DNA from: Sphaerisporangium perillae
Lineage (GTDB): Bacteria > Actinomycetota > Actinomycetes > Streptosporangiales > Streptosporangiaceae
DNA: 64,000 bases
Assembly: GCF_023276435.1 (NCBI RefSeq)
Contig: NZ_JALLPO010000025.1
Location: 1-64,000 of the forward strand
Direction of reading: 5' to 3'
This document shows positions 7,602-15,795 of this stretch, in pieces; positions within the stretch are counted from its first letter, which is position 1; each line of letters opens with the position of its first letter. Position numbers and translations under genes: made by a program. Under the pieces are notes generated by a model. That model was not told where the DNA came from and searched no databases. It saw only the letters and a list, made by a program, of their open reading frames with translations.

Positions 7602-7937
7602 CTACTCCGACGGGGGGTCGAACTGGATTCGCAGGTGGCTCTCGTAAGCACCGCCGCCAAGGCTGTCGTCGACCTCGTCCGGTGTGCCGGGCGTGAGGTC
7701 GTCGCCCACGAACACGTCGATCGCGCGGAAATCGAAGCCGTCTTGCCGGGCTCGCTCCCACGTGAACCGGACACGCTGACCCGGCGCGAGGGTCCGGTAC
7801 CCCTGAACCCCGGTGATCATCGAGAAGTGGGCGAAAATGTCACCGGGGACGTCGGCGGACCGGAGGAAGCCCCAGCCCTCGTCGTCACTCCACTCCACCA
7901 CTGTTCCGGTGGCCACCTCGACCGGCTCCTCACTCAT
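7602..7937 (-). CDS. Cold-shock-domain protein with C-terminal extension
   Basis: 111 residues. Residues ~9-65 are a cold-shock domain: GTVVEWSDDEGWGFLRS, then DIFAHFSMI, and VRFTWERARQ. The classical KGFGFI/VFVHFS RNP motifs are altered (EGWGFLR, IFAHFS) but the aromatic ligand-stacking positions remain. The ~45-residue C-terminal extension (IDVFVGDDLTPGTPDEVDD) is not part of standard CspA. A single-stranded nucleic-acid chaperone role in the cytoplasm is expected. The start is the ATG at 7937. It faces away from the AraC gene at 8130. Its 3' end has a decayed copy at 3696-3788. Confidence 0.82.
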   Translation of the reverse strand: MSEEPVEVATGTVVEWSDDEGWGFLRSADVPGDIFAHFSMITGVQGYRTLAPGQRVRFTWERARQDGFDFRAIDVFVGDDLTPGTPDEVDDSLGGGAYESHLRIQFDPPSE

Positions 7938-8129
7938 GATCAACCCCTTCGAACGGCCTGTCCCCCATAGCGCTCGTCCCATTTTCGCGCAGACCGGCCG
8001 CGGCCGCGTCGATGACGGCAGTCTGCCGTAGTCCAACGACCACCCCCGACCGAACCGGGCACAGGATGTCGGGTCCGGCGGGGTGGTGCTGCCTAGCGTG
8101 GGTGTCGGAAAGGGAAGGAGGGGGCGAGG

Positions 8130-8996
8130 GTGCTGGAGCGGCTGAACCAGGCCATGGACCACATCGAGCGGAACCTCGACCAGCGGATCGAGGTGGCCGA
8201 GCTCGCGCGGATCGCCGCCACGTCGGAGTACCACTTCCGGCGGCTGTTCTCGGCTCTGGCGGGCATCCCGCTGTCGGAGTACATCCGGCGCAGGCGGCTC
8301 ACCGTCGCGAGCGCTCAGGTACTCGCCGGGGAGTGGACGCTGCTCGACGTCGCAGTGCGTTACGGCTACGGCTCGAGTGAGGCGTTCGCCCGTGCGTTCC
8401 GCGCCATGCACGGCGTCGGCCCTGGTGAGGCCAGGCGGACCGGTGCGGCTCTGCACTCCCAGCCCCGGATGTCCTTCCGCCTCATCGTCGAAGGGAGCGG
8501 CAGCATGCGTTATCGGGTCGTGGAGAAGGAGCAGTTCCGTCTGGTGGGGAAGAAGGCGCGCGTCCCCCTCGTCCACGAGGGGATGAACCCGGCGATCGTC
8601 GCATTCATCCGGAGCATCGACCAGGAGACCGTGCGGCGCATGGTGGAACTCTCCGACCAAGAGCCGCAGGGGATCGTCAACGTGAGCGACAACATCGCCG
8701 GCGGCCGCGAGGAGGGCACCGAGCTGGACTACTACCACGCCGTGGTGACCAGCGCCGACGCGCCCGAGGACATGGAGAGCCTCACCGTCCCGGCGGGGAC
8801 GTGGGCGGTCTTCGAGAGTTCGGGCGCGTTCCCGCAGGCGCTGCAGTACCTGTGGCGGGATGTGTTCACCCAGTGGTTCCCGTCCAATCCGTACCAGAGC
8901 AGGCCGGGCCCGGAGATCTCGCGCACGCGGCTGTCGCAGGACGGGAAGGAGGCGGACGCCCAGCTGTGGATCCCCGTGGAGCGGACCACGGGCTGA
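8130..8996 (+). CDS. AraC-family regulator with GyrI-like effector-binding domain
   Basis: 288 residues from a GTG preceded by GGAGGGGG. Residues 1-105 are the AraC double helix-turn-helix (MLERLNQAMDHIERNLDQRI, then AELARIAATSEYHFRRLFSA, DVAVRYGYGSSEAFARAFR). Residues ~115-285 form a SOUL/GyrI-like (AraC_E_bind) domain (YRVVEKEQFRLVGKK; then TVPAGTWAVFESSG and WFPSNPYQSRPGPEI). Family members such as Rob/SoxS-linked BmrR-type regulators sense small hydrophobic molecules. It is probably a ligand-dependent transcription activator. No obvious target operon is adjacent downstream. Confidence 0.88.
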   Translation: MLERLNQAMDHIERNLDQRIEVAELARIAATSEYHFRRLFSALAGIPLSEYIRRRRLTVASAQVLAGEWTLLDVAVRYGYGSSEAFARAFRAMHGVGPGEARRTGAALHSQPRMSFRLIVEGSGSMRYRVVEKEQFRLVGKKARVPLVHEGMNPAIVAFIRSIDQETVRRMVELSDQEPQGIVNVSDNIAGGREEGTELDYYHAVVTSADAPEDMESLTVPAGTWAVFESSGAFPQALQYLWRDVFTQWFPSNPYQSRPGPEISRTRLSQDGKEADAQLWIPVERTTG

Positions 8997-9060
8997 CGTG
9001 TCCCCCGTGGAGCGGACCTCAGGCTGACGTGGTTCCCCATGGAGGGGACACGGGCTGAAG
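8972..9060 (+). repeat. Three imperfect tandem copies of the AraC gene 3' end
   Basis: Units begin at 8972, 9003 and 9035. Each reads roughly CCCCGTGGAGCGGACC, then CA(C)GGGCTGACGTG, the last copy with several changes. The first unit contains the last codons and the stop of the AraC gene; the others lie after the stop. This is a local slippage-type duplication of ~31 nt. Confidence 0.75.
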
Positions 9061-9071
9061 GGGGACAGGGG

Positions 9072-9683
9072 TCACCCGTGGGCGCCGGTGGTGAGGAGGC
9101 GGGTGATGGCGCGGCGGGCGCGGGTGGGGGCCGCCGGGTCGTGGTGGAGCTGGATGGCCTGGTCGGCGGCGAGGACGACGCCGTGCAGCTCGAAGGCGAG
9201 CTGGTCGGCGTCGGTCTCCGGCGGCAGCTCACCGGCGTCGACGGCCGCGCGTATCTCACCGATGACATACGCGGACCAACTGGACAGCGCCGCCAGTACG
9301 GCGTCGCGGATCGGCCCCGGGCGCCCGTCGAACTCGGTGGCGACCGAGGTCACGAAGCAGCCACCCGGCGCCTTACCGTCCTGCATGTAGTCGATCCATT
9401 CGCCGAACACGGCCGCCAGCCGCTGGACCCCCGGCTTCGCGCCCACGGCCCTGGCGGGAACCCGCAGGCGGAACGCCTCGACGGCGGCATCGAGGGTGGC
9501 GAGCTGCAGCGCCTCCTTGGTGCCGAAGTGGCCGATCACTCCTGCCTTGCTCATGCCGAGGTCGGTCGCGAGCCGGCCGATCGTCAGCCCTTCGAGCCCT
9601 TCGGCGGAGGCCATCGCCAGGGCGCACTCGATGATCCTGGTGCGGGTGGCGACCGTTTCGACGGCGGACTTGCGCGGACTCAT
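9072..9683 (-). CDS. TetR-family repressor
   Basis: 203 residues. The helix-turn-helix is at ~15-60 (TRTRIIECALAMASAEGLEG; LTIGRLATDLGMSKAGVIGHF; GTKEALQLATLDAAVEAF). The C-terminal ligand domain has the PGGCFVTSVATEFDGRPGP stretch common in TetR_C members near oxidoreductases. It is divergent from the metallohydrolase gene at 9751, and a perfect 12-bp palindrome lies between them, so self-repression and control of that gene is the likely scheme. The ligand is unknown. Confidence 0.88.
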   Translation of the reverse strand: MSPRKSAVETVATRTRIIECALAMASAEGLEGLTIGRLATDLGMSKAGVIGHFGTKEALQLATLDAAVEAFRLRVPARAVGAKPGVQRLAAVFGEWIDYMQDGKAPGGCFVTSVATEFDGRPGPIRDAVLAALSSWSAYVIGEIRAAVDAGELPPETDADQLAFELHGVVLAADQAIQLHHDPAAPTRARRAITRLLTTGAHG

Positions 9684-9721
9684 GAAGGCAGCTTAACCTA
9701 CCGATCGTTCGCCAATTACAT

Positions 9722-9733
9722 ACGAACGTTCGT
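9722..9733. promoter_or_regulatory. Likely TetR operator, ACGAACGTTCGT palindrome
   Basis: A perfect 12-bp palindrome in the 67-nt divergent region between the TetR gene (start 9683) and the metallohydrolase gene (start 9751). A related half (CGATCGTTCG) occurs at about 9701, so two sites may exist. The typical TetR arrangement supports this role. Confidence 0.65.
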
Positions 9734-9750
9734 TATCTAAAGGAGCCTCC

Positions 9751-10653
9751 GTGCGAATCCACCACCTCAACTGCGGATCGATGCGCCAGATCGACCCCGT
9801 CGAAGCAAGCTCTCGCACCGAAGGCACCGAAGGCGGCCCCCTCGCCCCCGCGCGCGCCGTCTGCCACTGCCTGCTCGTCGAGACCGACCGCGACGGCCTG
9901 ATCCTGGTCGAGACCGGGCTGGGCACCCCCGACATCGCGCGGCCCGAAGAGACGCTCAGCCTGGAGTTCCTCGACCGGGCCCAGCCGGTGCTCGACGAGC
10001 GGGAGACCGCCCTCCACCAGGTACGCGAGCTGGGTTTCCAACCGGAGGACGTGCGGCACATCGTGCTCAGCCACCTCGACCTCGACCACACCGGGGGCCT
10101 GCCGGACTTCCCCTGGGCCCAGGTCCACCTGCGCGAGGCCGAGCACCGTGCGGCGATGGCGGCCCCCGGCCACCACCCGGAGGACCGCGTCCGCTACCGG
10201 CCCGCACACTGGGCGCACCGGCCGCACTGGGTCACCTATCCCGGGCACCAGGGAGACCCGTGGTTCGGCTTCGACGCCGTACGCCCGCTCAAGGACGTGG
10301 CGGCCGAGGTCCTGCTCGTGCCGCTCGGCGGCCACACCCTCGGCCACAGCGCCATCGCCGTGCCCGACGGCGACCGGTGGCTGCTGCACTGCGGTGACGC
10401 CTACTACTTCCACGGGGAGATCGACCCCGACCACCCCCACGGCCACCCGGGCTTGGACATCCTGCAGCAGATCACCGAGGTCGACCGGCCCCTGAGGCTC
10501 GGCAACCACGCCCGCCTGCGCGAGCTGGTCCGCCTGCACGGCGACGAGGTGAGCGTCCTCAGCGCCCACGACCCCTGGGAGTTCCAGCGCCACGCCTCCG
10601 CCCAGACAGGTGAAAGCGGCATGCAAGCGGGGGGCTCTATGACTGAGGTGTAG
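9751..10653 (+). CDS. MBL-fold metallohydrolase, lactonase-like
   Basis: 300 residues, GTG start with AAAGGAG 9 nt upstream. The metal motif reads SHLDLDHTGG, i.e. HxDxDH instead of the classical HxHxDH, a variant known in parts of the AHL-lactonase-like group. Further ligands are suggested by GGHTLGHS and HCGDAYYF, and AHDPWEF closes the fold. It probably hydrolyses a lactone or ester in the cytoplasm; there is no signal peptide. It is controlled together with the divergent TetR gene. Confidence 0.8.
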   Translation: MRIHHLNCGSMRQIDPVEASSRTEGTEGGPLAPARAVCHCLLVETDRDGLILVETGLGTPDIARPEETLSLEFLDRAQPVLDERETALHQVRELGFQPEDVRHIVLSHLDLDHTGGLPDFPWAQVHLREAEHRAAMAAPGHHPEDRVRYRPAHWAHRPHWVTYPGHQGDPWFGFDAVRPLKDVAAEVLLVPLGGHTLGHSAIAVPDGDRWLLHCGDAYYFHGEIDPDHPHGHPGLDILQQITEVDRPLRLGNHARLRELVRLHGDEVSVLSAHDPWEFQRHASAQTGESGMQAGGSMTEV

Positions 10654-10709
10654 ACCGGGCGGCGGGGAATGGAACGCCGCCTTTCATCAGGAAAGCCAGG
10701 GAGGCTTCC

Positions 10710-11108
10710 GTGACCACACCTGCTCCCCCCGCGCCGTCCGCACAGCCCACCTTCGATTGGCGCAGGCCGTCCGTGTGGCTCGGCCTGCTGCTGATCCCGA
10801 TCGACATCTACCTGACCATCGCCCTCACGGAGAAGCACGGCCTGGCGGTCGGCATTCTCGCGGGGGTGGTGTACGGATCCCTGACGCTGGTATCCCTGGC
10901 CTACAACCGCGTGGTCGCGTGGTCGAAGGCCCACCCGCTGCTCGACAGCCTGATCCTCCTCCCCCTGGTCTTTCTGGCTCTCGCCTATCTGACCCCGCTG
11001 TCGCTCGTCATGTGCGCAGTGATCACCGCCGCCTGCGGCGTGCCGTGGCTGGCGCTCACCACCTTCGCGCGCCGCCGCCACAAGGACTTGCCAGAGAAAT
11101 CTATATAG
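10710..11108 (+). CDS. Small integral membrane protein
   Basis: 132 residues from a GTG with GGGAGG 6 nt upstream. A Pro-rich N-terminus is followed by about four hydrophobic segments (VWLGLLLIPIDIYLTIAL; VGILAGVVYGSLTLVSLA; LLDSLILLPLVFLALAYL; SLVMCAVITAACGVPWLAL) and a basic tail (RRRHKDLPEKS). No family is recognised and no functional motif is visible. It stands alone between the metallohydrolase and a convergent HxlR gene. Confidence 0.6.
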   Translation: MTTPAPPAPSAQPTFDWRRPSVWLGLLLIPIDIYLTIALTEKHGLAVGILAGVVYGSLTLVSLAYNRVVAWSKAHPLLDSLILLPLVFLALAYLTPLSLVMCAVITAACGVPWLALTTFARRRHKDLPEKSI

Positions 11109-11210
11109 CCGCGCAGGCTCGACGTCCGCGGCGAGCTACGGGGCGCATGGTGAGCCGCCCGCGACGGCCGGCGAGCCGCCCCGAACGACCGGTGAGCGGC
11201 AGGACGTTTC

Positions 11211-11567
11211 CTAGTGCGGGGCGTGGTGAGCGCCCTCAACGCCGCCGAGTATGTGCTCCCGTCCCCATGCGCCGAGCGGCGCCAGCGCCTCGTTGAGCGA
11301 GACGCCGAGTGGAGTCAGCGAGTACTCGACGCGCGGCGGCACCTCGTCGTACACCTCGCGATGCACGATGCGGTCCACCTCCAGCTCCCGCAGATGAGAG
11401 GCGAGCACCTTCTCGGTCACCCCCGGCAACAGCCTGCGCAGCTCGCCGAAGCGGCACGCCTGTTCGTTGAGCGCCCACAGGATCAACCCCTTCCACTTGC
11501 CGCCGATCACTTCCATCGCCGCGTCGATCCCGCAGACGTACGCCCCCGGCCTCCGCACGGTCGCCAT
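11211..11567 (-). CDS. HxlR-family winged-helix regulator
   Basis: 118 residues with the HxlR signature: a Cys near the N-terminus (YVCGIDAAMEVIGGKWKGLI), then LWALNEQACRFGELRRLLPG, VTEKVLASHLRELE and YSLTPLGVSL. HxlR proteins are dimeric repressors or activators of adjacent oxidoreductase genes, often responding to electrophiles. It is divergent from the imine-reductase-like gene at 11664 with a palindrome between them. Confidence 0.9.
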   Translation of the reverse strand: MATVRRPGAYVCGIDAAMEVIGGKWKGLILWALNEQACRFGELRRLLPGVTEKVLASHLRELEVDRIVHREVYDEVPPRVEYSLTPLGVSLNEALAPLGAWGREHILGGVEGAHHAPH

Positions 11568-11607
11568 GGCCCACCCCTCCTACCTGCTCGCTCACCCCGG
11601 CGTAACC

Positions 11608-11625
11608 ACGCACTTCAAAGTGCGT
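11608..11625. promoter_or_regulatory. Likely HxlR operator palindrome
   Basis: ACGCACTT-CA-AAGTGCGT, an 18-bp perfect inverted repeat in the 96-nt divergent region between the HxlR gene and the reductase gene. GTACTT at 11624-11629 (+ strand) repeats part of a half site. Confidence 0.75.
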
Positions 11626-11663
11626 ACTTGATCATTCCGGGACCTGCGACCAGCCTAACCAGC

Positions 11664-12545
11664 ATGGAACACAGCAGCTTCGAGAAGTCCGGGCTCACCC
11701 TCCTCGGGCTCGGCGACATGGGTACCGCGCTCGCCCGCGCGTGGCTCGCCGCCGGGCATCCGCTGACCGTTTGGAACCGCACTTCCAGTCGGGCCGAACC
11801 GCTCGCCGCCGAAGGTGCGAAGGTCGCCGGGACGGTCGCCGGCGCGGTGGCCACGAACGACCTCGTGGTGGTCTGTTTGCTGGACGACGCCTCGGTGGGC
11901 GAGGCCCTGGCCGACGCCGATCTGACGGGCAAGGACCTGGTCAACCTCACCACCGGCACCCCCGCCCAGGCCCGCGCTCGGGCCGAGTGGGCCGCTGAGC
12001 GCGGCGCCCGATTCCTGGACGGTGGGATCATGGCGGTCCCGCCGATGATCGGAGCGCCGGGATCCGGCGGCTACATCTTCTACAGCGGATCTCGCGCCCT
12101 CTTCGACGCCCACCAGAGCGCGTTGGCCATACCGGCCGGCACCATGTACGCCGGTGAGGATCCCGGCTTCGCCGCCCTCCACGACGTGGCACTGCTGAGC
12201 GCGATGACCGGGATGTTCGCCGGGGTCTCGCACGCCTTCGCGCTGATCCGCAAGGAGGACATCGCGCCCAAGGGCTTCGCCCCTTTGCTCGTCGGCTGGC
12301 TCACCGCGATGGCCTCCTACGCGTACGGGATCGCCGATCACCTCGAGAGCGGCGACTACACCAAAGACGTGGTCTCGAACCTCGCCATGATGGTCGAGGG
12401 CAACGCGACGCTGCTGCGCACGGCCGAGGAGCAGGGGGTCAGCGCCGAACTGCTGACCCCGTTCATGGCCCTGATGGAGCGCCGCCTCGCTGACGGCCAC
12501 GCCGACGAGGGCACCACAGGCGTGATCGACCTGCTCACTCGCTGA
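11664..12545 (+). CDS. NADP-dependent imine-reductase-like dehydrogenase
   Basis: 293 residues from ATG 11664. The N-terminal Rossmann fold has LGLGDMGTALARAWLAAGH and VWNRTSSRAEPLAAEGAKV, where the Arg after Asn suggests NADPH. The middle FLDGGIMAVPPMIGAPGSGG followed by YIFYSGS is characteristic of imine reductases rather than plain 3-hydroxyisobutyrate dehydrogenases. The C-terminal helical domain (HAFALIRKEDIAPKGFAPLL) forms the dimer active site. It likely reduces a cyclic imine or a related carbonyl. Divergent HxlR control is expected. The physiological substrate is unknown. Confidence 0.82.
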   Translation: MEHSSFEKSGLTLLGLGDMGTALARAWLAAGHPLTVWNRTSSRAEPLAAEGAKVAGTVAGAVATNDLVVVCLLDDASVGEALADADLTGKDLVNLTTGTPAQARARAEWAAERGARFLDGGIMAVPPMIGAPGSGGYIFYSGSRALFDAHQSALAIPAGTMYAGEDPGFAALHDVALLSAMTGMFAGVSHAFALIRKEDIAPKGFAPLLVGWLTAMASYAYGIADHLESGDYTKDVVSNLAMMVEGNATLLRTAEEQGVSAELLTPFMALMERRLADGHADEGTTGVIDLLTR

Positions 12546-12560
12546 GGCACGTCCCTCGGT

Positions 12561-12629
12561 GTGGGGCTACGCCGATGGGGGCTACGCCGTCGTGGGGCTA
12601 CGCCGGTGGGGCGCTACGCCGGCGTGGGG
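12561..12629 (+). repeat. Four short tandem repeats, unit about 16 nt
   Basis: TGGGGCTACGCCG recurs at 15-16 nt steps (CTACGCC at 12567, 12582, 12598, 12614). It lies between the stops of two convergent genes; the last unit contains the stop codon of the minus-strand membrane gene. It is probably slippage-generated and has no obvious function. Confidence 0.7.
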
Positions 12630-13252
12630 ACGGCGATCGGTCCGGGGCGGAGGAAGCGGAGCCCCACCGCACCGAAGGCAAGGACGAGCAGGATGCCGCC
12701 CACCCCCTCGGTGACCGGGAGGAAGAACGAGATCACGGTCGCGAGAAGGAGCGCCGGGACGGTCAGGTGGACCGTTCGCGCCCGGAAGAGAGCGGCCGCC
12801 AGCAGGATGAAACCGAGCAGCCCGACCAGCACCATGAGCTGGATGACGATGAAGACGGCGTTCCCCGCGACCGCGTCCGCGATCGCCACCTCCTGGTCGG
12901 TGACGCCGCCCGCGGCCAAGGCCGACAGTGCCGAAGAGTTCGCCGCGTCGCCCAGGTTGCCGAACAAGTTGAGCGCGAACAGCCCCACCCCGAGGTGGCC
13001 GAGGACGGCGCCCCGGCCCGACAGCAGCCGCAGCAGCCCGGCGAGGCCAGGCAGCATGAGCACGGCGGCCGCGAACTGGAGCAGGGTGGACAGCTGGAAC
13101 CTGCCCGGATCGGCGGCGACCTCGTTGAGGATGGTCCGGGAGTCACCGCCCGAAATGGTCTTCAGTGCCATCGCCACGGCCATCGCGAGCGGGCCGGCGA
13201 TCAGGCAGGCGCCGGAGAAGCGGCGACGGAAGTCCTCGGCGGGTGTGGACAT
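12614..13252 (-). CDS. Six-helix membrane protein of unknown function
   Basis: 212 residues with hydrophobic segments GACLIAGPLAMAVAMAL, LLQFAAAVLMLPGLAGLL, HLGVGLFALNLFGNL, FIVIQLMVLVGLLGFILLAA, VPALLLATVISFFL and GGILLVLAFGAVGL. The overall pattern resembles DUF4386-type proteins, without certainty. The first residues (STPAEDFRRRFSG) would be cytoplasmic. Its upstream region (13262-13360) contains a direct repeat, GATGTGCGAGGCCG, twice. Confidence 0.65.
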   Translation of the reverse strand: MSTPAEDFRRRFSGACLIAGPLAMAVAMALKTISGGDSRTILNEVAADPGRFQLSTLLQFAAAVLMLPGLAGLLRLLSGRGAVLGHLGVGLFALNLFGNLGDAANSSALSALAAGGVTDQEVAIADAVAGNAVFIVIQLMVLVGLLGFILLAAALFRARTVHLTVPALLLATVISFFLPVTEGVGGILLVLAFGAVGLRFLRPGPIAVPTPA

Positions 13253-13459
13253 GGGAGCCTCCTTGATGTGCGAGGCCGGCGACGGAATCCCTGGTAAGGG
13301 AGACCGTCAGCGGCCTCCCCACTGCGGGAGACCGCCGCCGGCCCTTCGATGTGCGAGGCCGCCAAAGTAGGTCGCGCGTACGGCTCAAGTCGTCGGGCGG
13401 ACCGACGATCCCGGCGTCGTCCACGCGGACGATTCGGATGTCGGATGCCCGGAGTTATC

Positions 13460-14620
13460 GTGAGCGCCATGCGCTTGATCCCGCCCCGGCCGCCGTGGCT
13501 CGATGTCGCGGTCTCCGGGGCGCTCGCCATCGCCGCCGTGCTTGAGGCGTTGACGAGTACCGAAACCTCGTTCACCGCCGTCGACATGCTCGCCGCCGCG
13601 GCCACCGTCGTTCCCATCGCGTGGCGGCGGGTCTGGCCACTCGGCGTGGTCGCCGCCGAACTGCTCATCGTGGCCGCCTTCGCGCCGGTGGCCCACAACT
13701 TCGAGAGCGGCTACGCCTTCTTCGCCATGCTCGTGGTCTGCTACTCCGTCGCGAACAACGCTCCGCTGAGGGACGCCGTCATCGGCGCGGCGCTGGTCAC
13801 CACGTTCGTGCTGGTCGGCTTCGCCATCGATCCCAACCGGGGCGGCGCGGGCGACTACCTGTTCACCGGCGTGCTGTTCGGCGGAGCCTGGACGCTGGGC
13901 TACCTGATCCGCAAGCGTGGCGAGGAGGCGCAACTGCTCAAGGAACAGGCCGCCGGGCTCGAAAGGCGGCGTGCCGATGACGCGCAGCGCGCCGTACTGG
14001 CCGAGCGCGGCAGGATCGCCCGGGAGCTGCACGACGTGATCGCCCACAGCCTCAGCGTCATGGTCGTCCAGACCGGCGTCGTACGGCGGCGCCTGCGGCA
14101 TGATCGGCCCGAGGACAGCGAGCTGCTCGCCGAGGTCGAGCAGACGGGGCGGGGCGCGATCGGGGAACTACGGCGGCTGCTCGGCATCCTCCGCGCGGAC
14201 GACGAGTCGCTCTCGCTCGCCCCGCAGCCCGGGCTCGACCGGCTGCCGCCGCTGCTGGAGCAGATGCGCGAAGCCGGGCTCGCGGTCGAGATGACGGTCG
14301 AGGGCACGCCCTCCCCGCTCCCCGCCGGCATGGAGCTGGCCACCTACCGCATCGTGCAGGAATCGCTCACCAACGCCCTCCGGCACGGCGGGCAGGGCGC
14401 GCGGGCGCAGGTCGCGATCCGATGGAACGGCACGGCCGTCGAACTGGAGGTCCACGACGACGGCAAGGGAACCACACCGCTCGGTGCGGGCACCGGCCAC
14501 GGGCTCATCGGGATGCGCGAGCGGGCGGCGCTCTACGACGGAGTGCTGGAGGCCGGACCACACGAGAACGGCGGCTTCCACGTACGCGCGATACTGCCCT
14601 TGACCGGGAGCGAACGATGA
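13460..14620 (+). CDS. NarL-type sensor histidine kinase
   Basis: 386 residues from the GTG at 13460, chosen because GGAG lies 5 nt upstream. Residues ~10-155 hold about five membrane helices (WLDVAVSGALAIAAVLEAL; FAMLVVCYSV; ALVTTFVLVGFAI). The dimerisation/phosphoacceptor part reads RIARELHDVIAHSLSVM with His191 (HisKA_3). The ATPase domain has YRIVQESLTNALRHG, HDDGKG and GHGLIGMRERA. The stop overlaps the start of its response regulator (ATGA), so it is a cognate pair. The signal is unknown. Confidence 0.92.
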   Translation: MSAMRLIPPRPPWLDVAVSGALAIAAVLEALTSTETSFTAVDMLAAAATVVPIAWRRVWPLGVVAAELLIVAAFAPVAHNFESGYAFFAMLVVCYSVANNAPLRDAVIGAALVTTFVLVGFAIDPNRGGAGDYLFTGVLFGGAWTLGYLIRKRGEEAQLLKEQAAGLERRRADDAQRAVLAERGRIARELHDVIAHSLSVMVVQTGVVRRRLRHDRPEDSELLAEVEQTGRGAIGELRRLLGILRADDESLSLAPQPGLDRLPPLLEQMREAGLAVEMTVEGTPSPLPAGMELATYRIVQESLTNALRHGGQGARAQVAIRWNGTAVELEVHDDGKGTTPLGAGTGHGLIGMRERAALYDGVLEAGPHENGGFHVRAILPLTGSER

Positions 14621-15261
14621 GCATCCGTGTGGTGGTCGCCGATGATCAGGCGATGGTGCGGCGGGGCTTCCGGCTGGTGCTCGACGACGAGCCTGACATG
14701 GAGGTCGTGGCGGAGGCCGGCGATGGCGAGCAGGCCGTACGGGCCGTCCGTACCTTCGCCCCGGACGTCGCGCTCATGGACATCCGGATGCCCAACCTCA
14801 ACGGCCTGGAGGCCACCAGGCGGCTCGCGGGGCTGCCGACACGGATCATCGTCCTGACGACGTTCGACCTCGACGAGTACGTGTACGAGGCGCTGCGGGC
14901 CGGCGCCGCCGGGTTCCTGACCAAGGAGGCCCCGGCCGAGCAGCTCATCGAGGCGGTCAGAGTGGTCGCCGCCGGGGACGGCATGCTCACACCGGGAGTG
15001 ACGCGACGTGTCATCGAGGCCTTCGCCAAGGCGCCCCTCCCACGCCGCTCGCCCGCCCTCGACACCCTCACCCCGCGCGAACTTGAGGTGCTACGGCTCA
15101 TCGCCCGAGGCCTGTCCAATGCCGAGGTCGCCACGGAGCTCTTCATCTCCGACACCACGGCCAAGACCCACGTCAGCCGGATCCTCACCAAACTGGACCT
15201 GCGCGACCGCATCCAGGCAGTGATCTTCGCCTATGAGTCCGGCCTCGTCCTACCCAGCTGA
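14617..15261 (+). CDS. NarL/FixJ-family response regulator
   Basis: 214 residues. The receiver domain has VVVADDQAMVRRGF, the phosphorylation site D55 in LMDIRMPNLNG, and T/K positions in VLTTFD and FLTKEAP. The C-terminal LuxR helix-turn-helix reads LTPRELEVLRLIARGLSNAE and ISDTTAKTHVSRILTKLDLR. It is translationally coupled to the upstream kinase. Targets are unknown; self-regulation is possible. Confidence 0.93.
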   Translation: MSIRVVVADDQAMVRRGFRLVLDDEPDMEVVAEAGDGEQAVRAVRTFAPDVALMDIRMPNLNGLEATRRLAGLPTRIIVLTTFDLDEYVYEALRAGAAGFLTKEAPAEQLIEAVRVVAAGDGMLTPGVTRRVIEAFAKAPLPRRSPALDTLTPRELEVLRLIARGLSNAEVATELFISDTTAKTHVSRILTKLDLRDRIQAVIFAYESGLVLPS

Positions 15262-15408
15262 CACGTTCGCCGGCCGGCCGCCGTACAGCGGCGCCGAAAT
15301 CGCCGCACACCTCCCACTGCCCCGGCGCCTCACACACCACCACACCGAGCGGTACAAGGGGTGTGTTGGTCGCTGCAGGGGTATGCGCATATTTCTGCCG
15401 GCTGGGCT

Positions 15409-15795
15409 ATGGTCGGGCTCATGGGGCGTTCGTGGCGGGCCGCGGGTCGGTCCACCGCCGTTTCGACGGTGGTGGGTCTGCTGCTGTTCGCTCTCGTGCT
15501 GATCGCCTCGGCTCCGGCCTGGTACGGCAGCGACCCCGCCCAGCGGCACACCAATGTGGCAACCGAGGTGTGGGCCCCTGGAGCGTGGGTCGAGCAGCCG
15601 TCGACCGCGCCGTCCGCCTCCGTCGGAACGCCGGAACACCTGCCGGGCCGTTCTCAGCCCGTCTCCCCGCCGCTTCTTGATCCGGCGGGCACGCAGTCGC
15701 CGTTCTGGCTCGCCTGGCGCGACCCCGGAGCGAAGTTCACTCCGCAGCGAGCGGGTCATCAACCCCCGGACTCGCGAAGTCCTCCCCTGGCCTAG
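15409..15795 (+). CDS. Small membrane-anchored or secreted protein
   Basis: 128 residues if started at ATG 15409 (a second ATG is at 15421). One hydrophobic segment (VSTVVGLLLFALVLIASAPA) after an Arg-rich start suggests a signal anchor. The remainder is Pro/Ser-rich and ends in a low-complexity tail. No family is recognised. The coding quality of the last 40 residues is poor, so the true end could differ. Confidence 0.4.
   Translation: MVGLMGRSWRAAGRSTAVSTVVGLLLFALVLIASAPAWYGSDPAQRHTNVATEVWAPGAWVEQPSTAPSASVGTPEHLPGRSQPVSPPLLDPAGTQSPFWLAWRDPGAKFTPQRAGHQPPDSRSPPLA

Noticed and set aside
8050-8130. Possible further gene between the cold-shock and AraC genes
   Set aside because: Space is short and contains only the divergent promoters and the AraC ribosome site.
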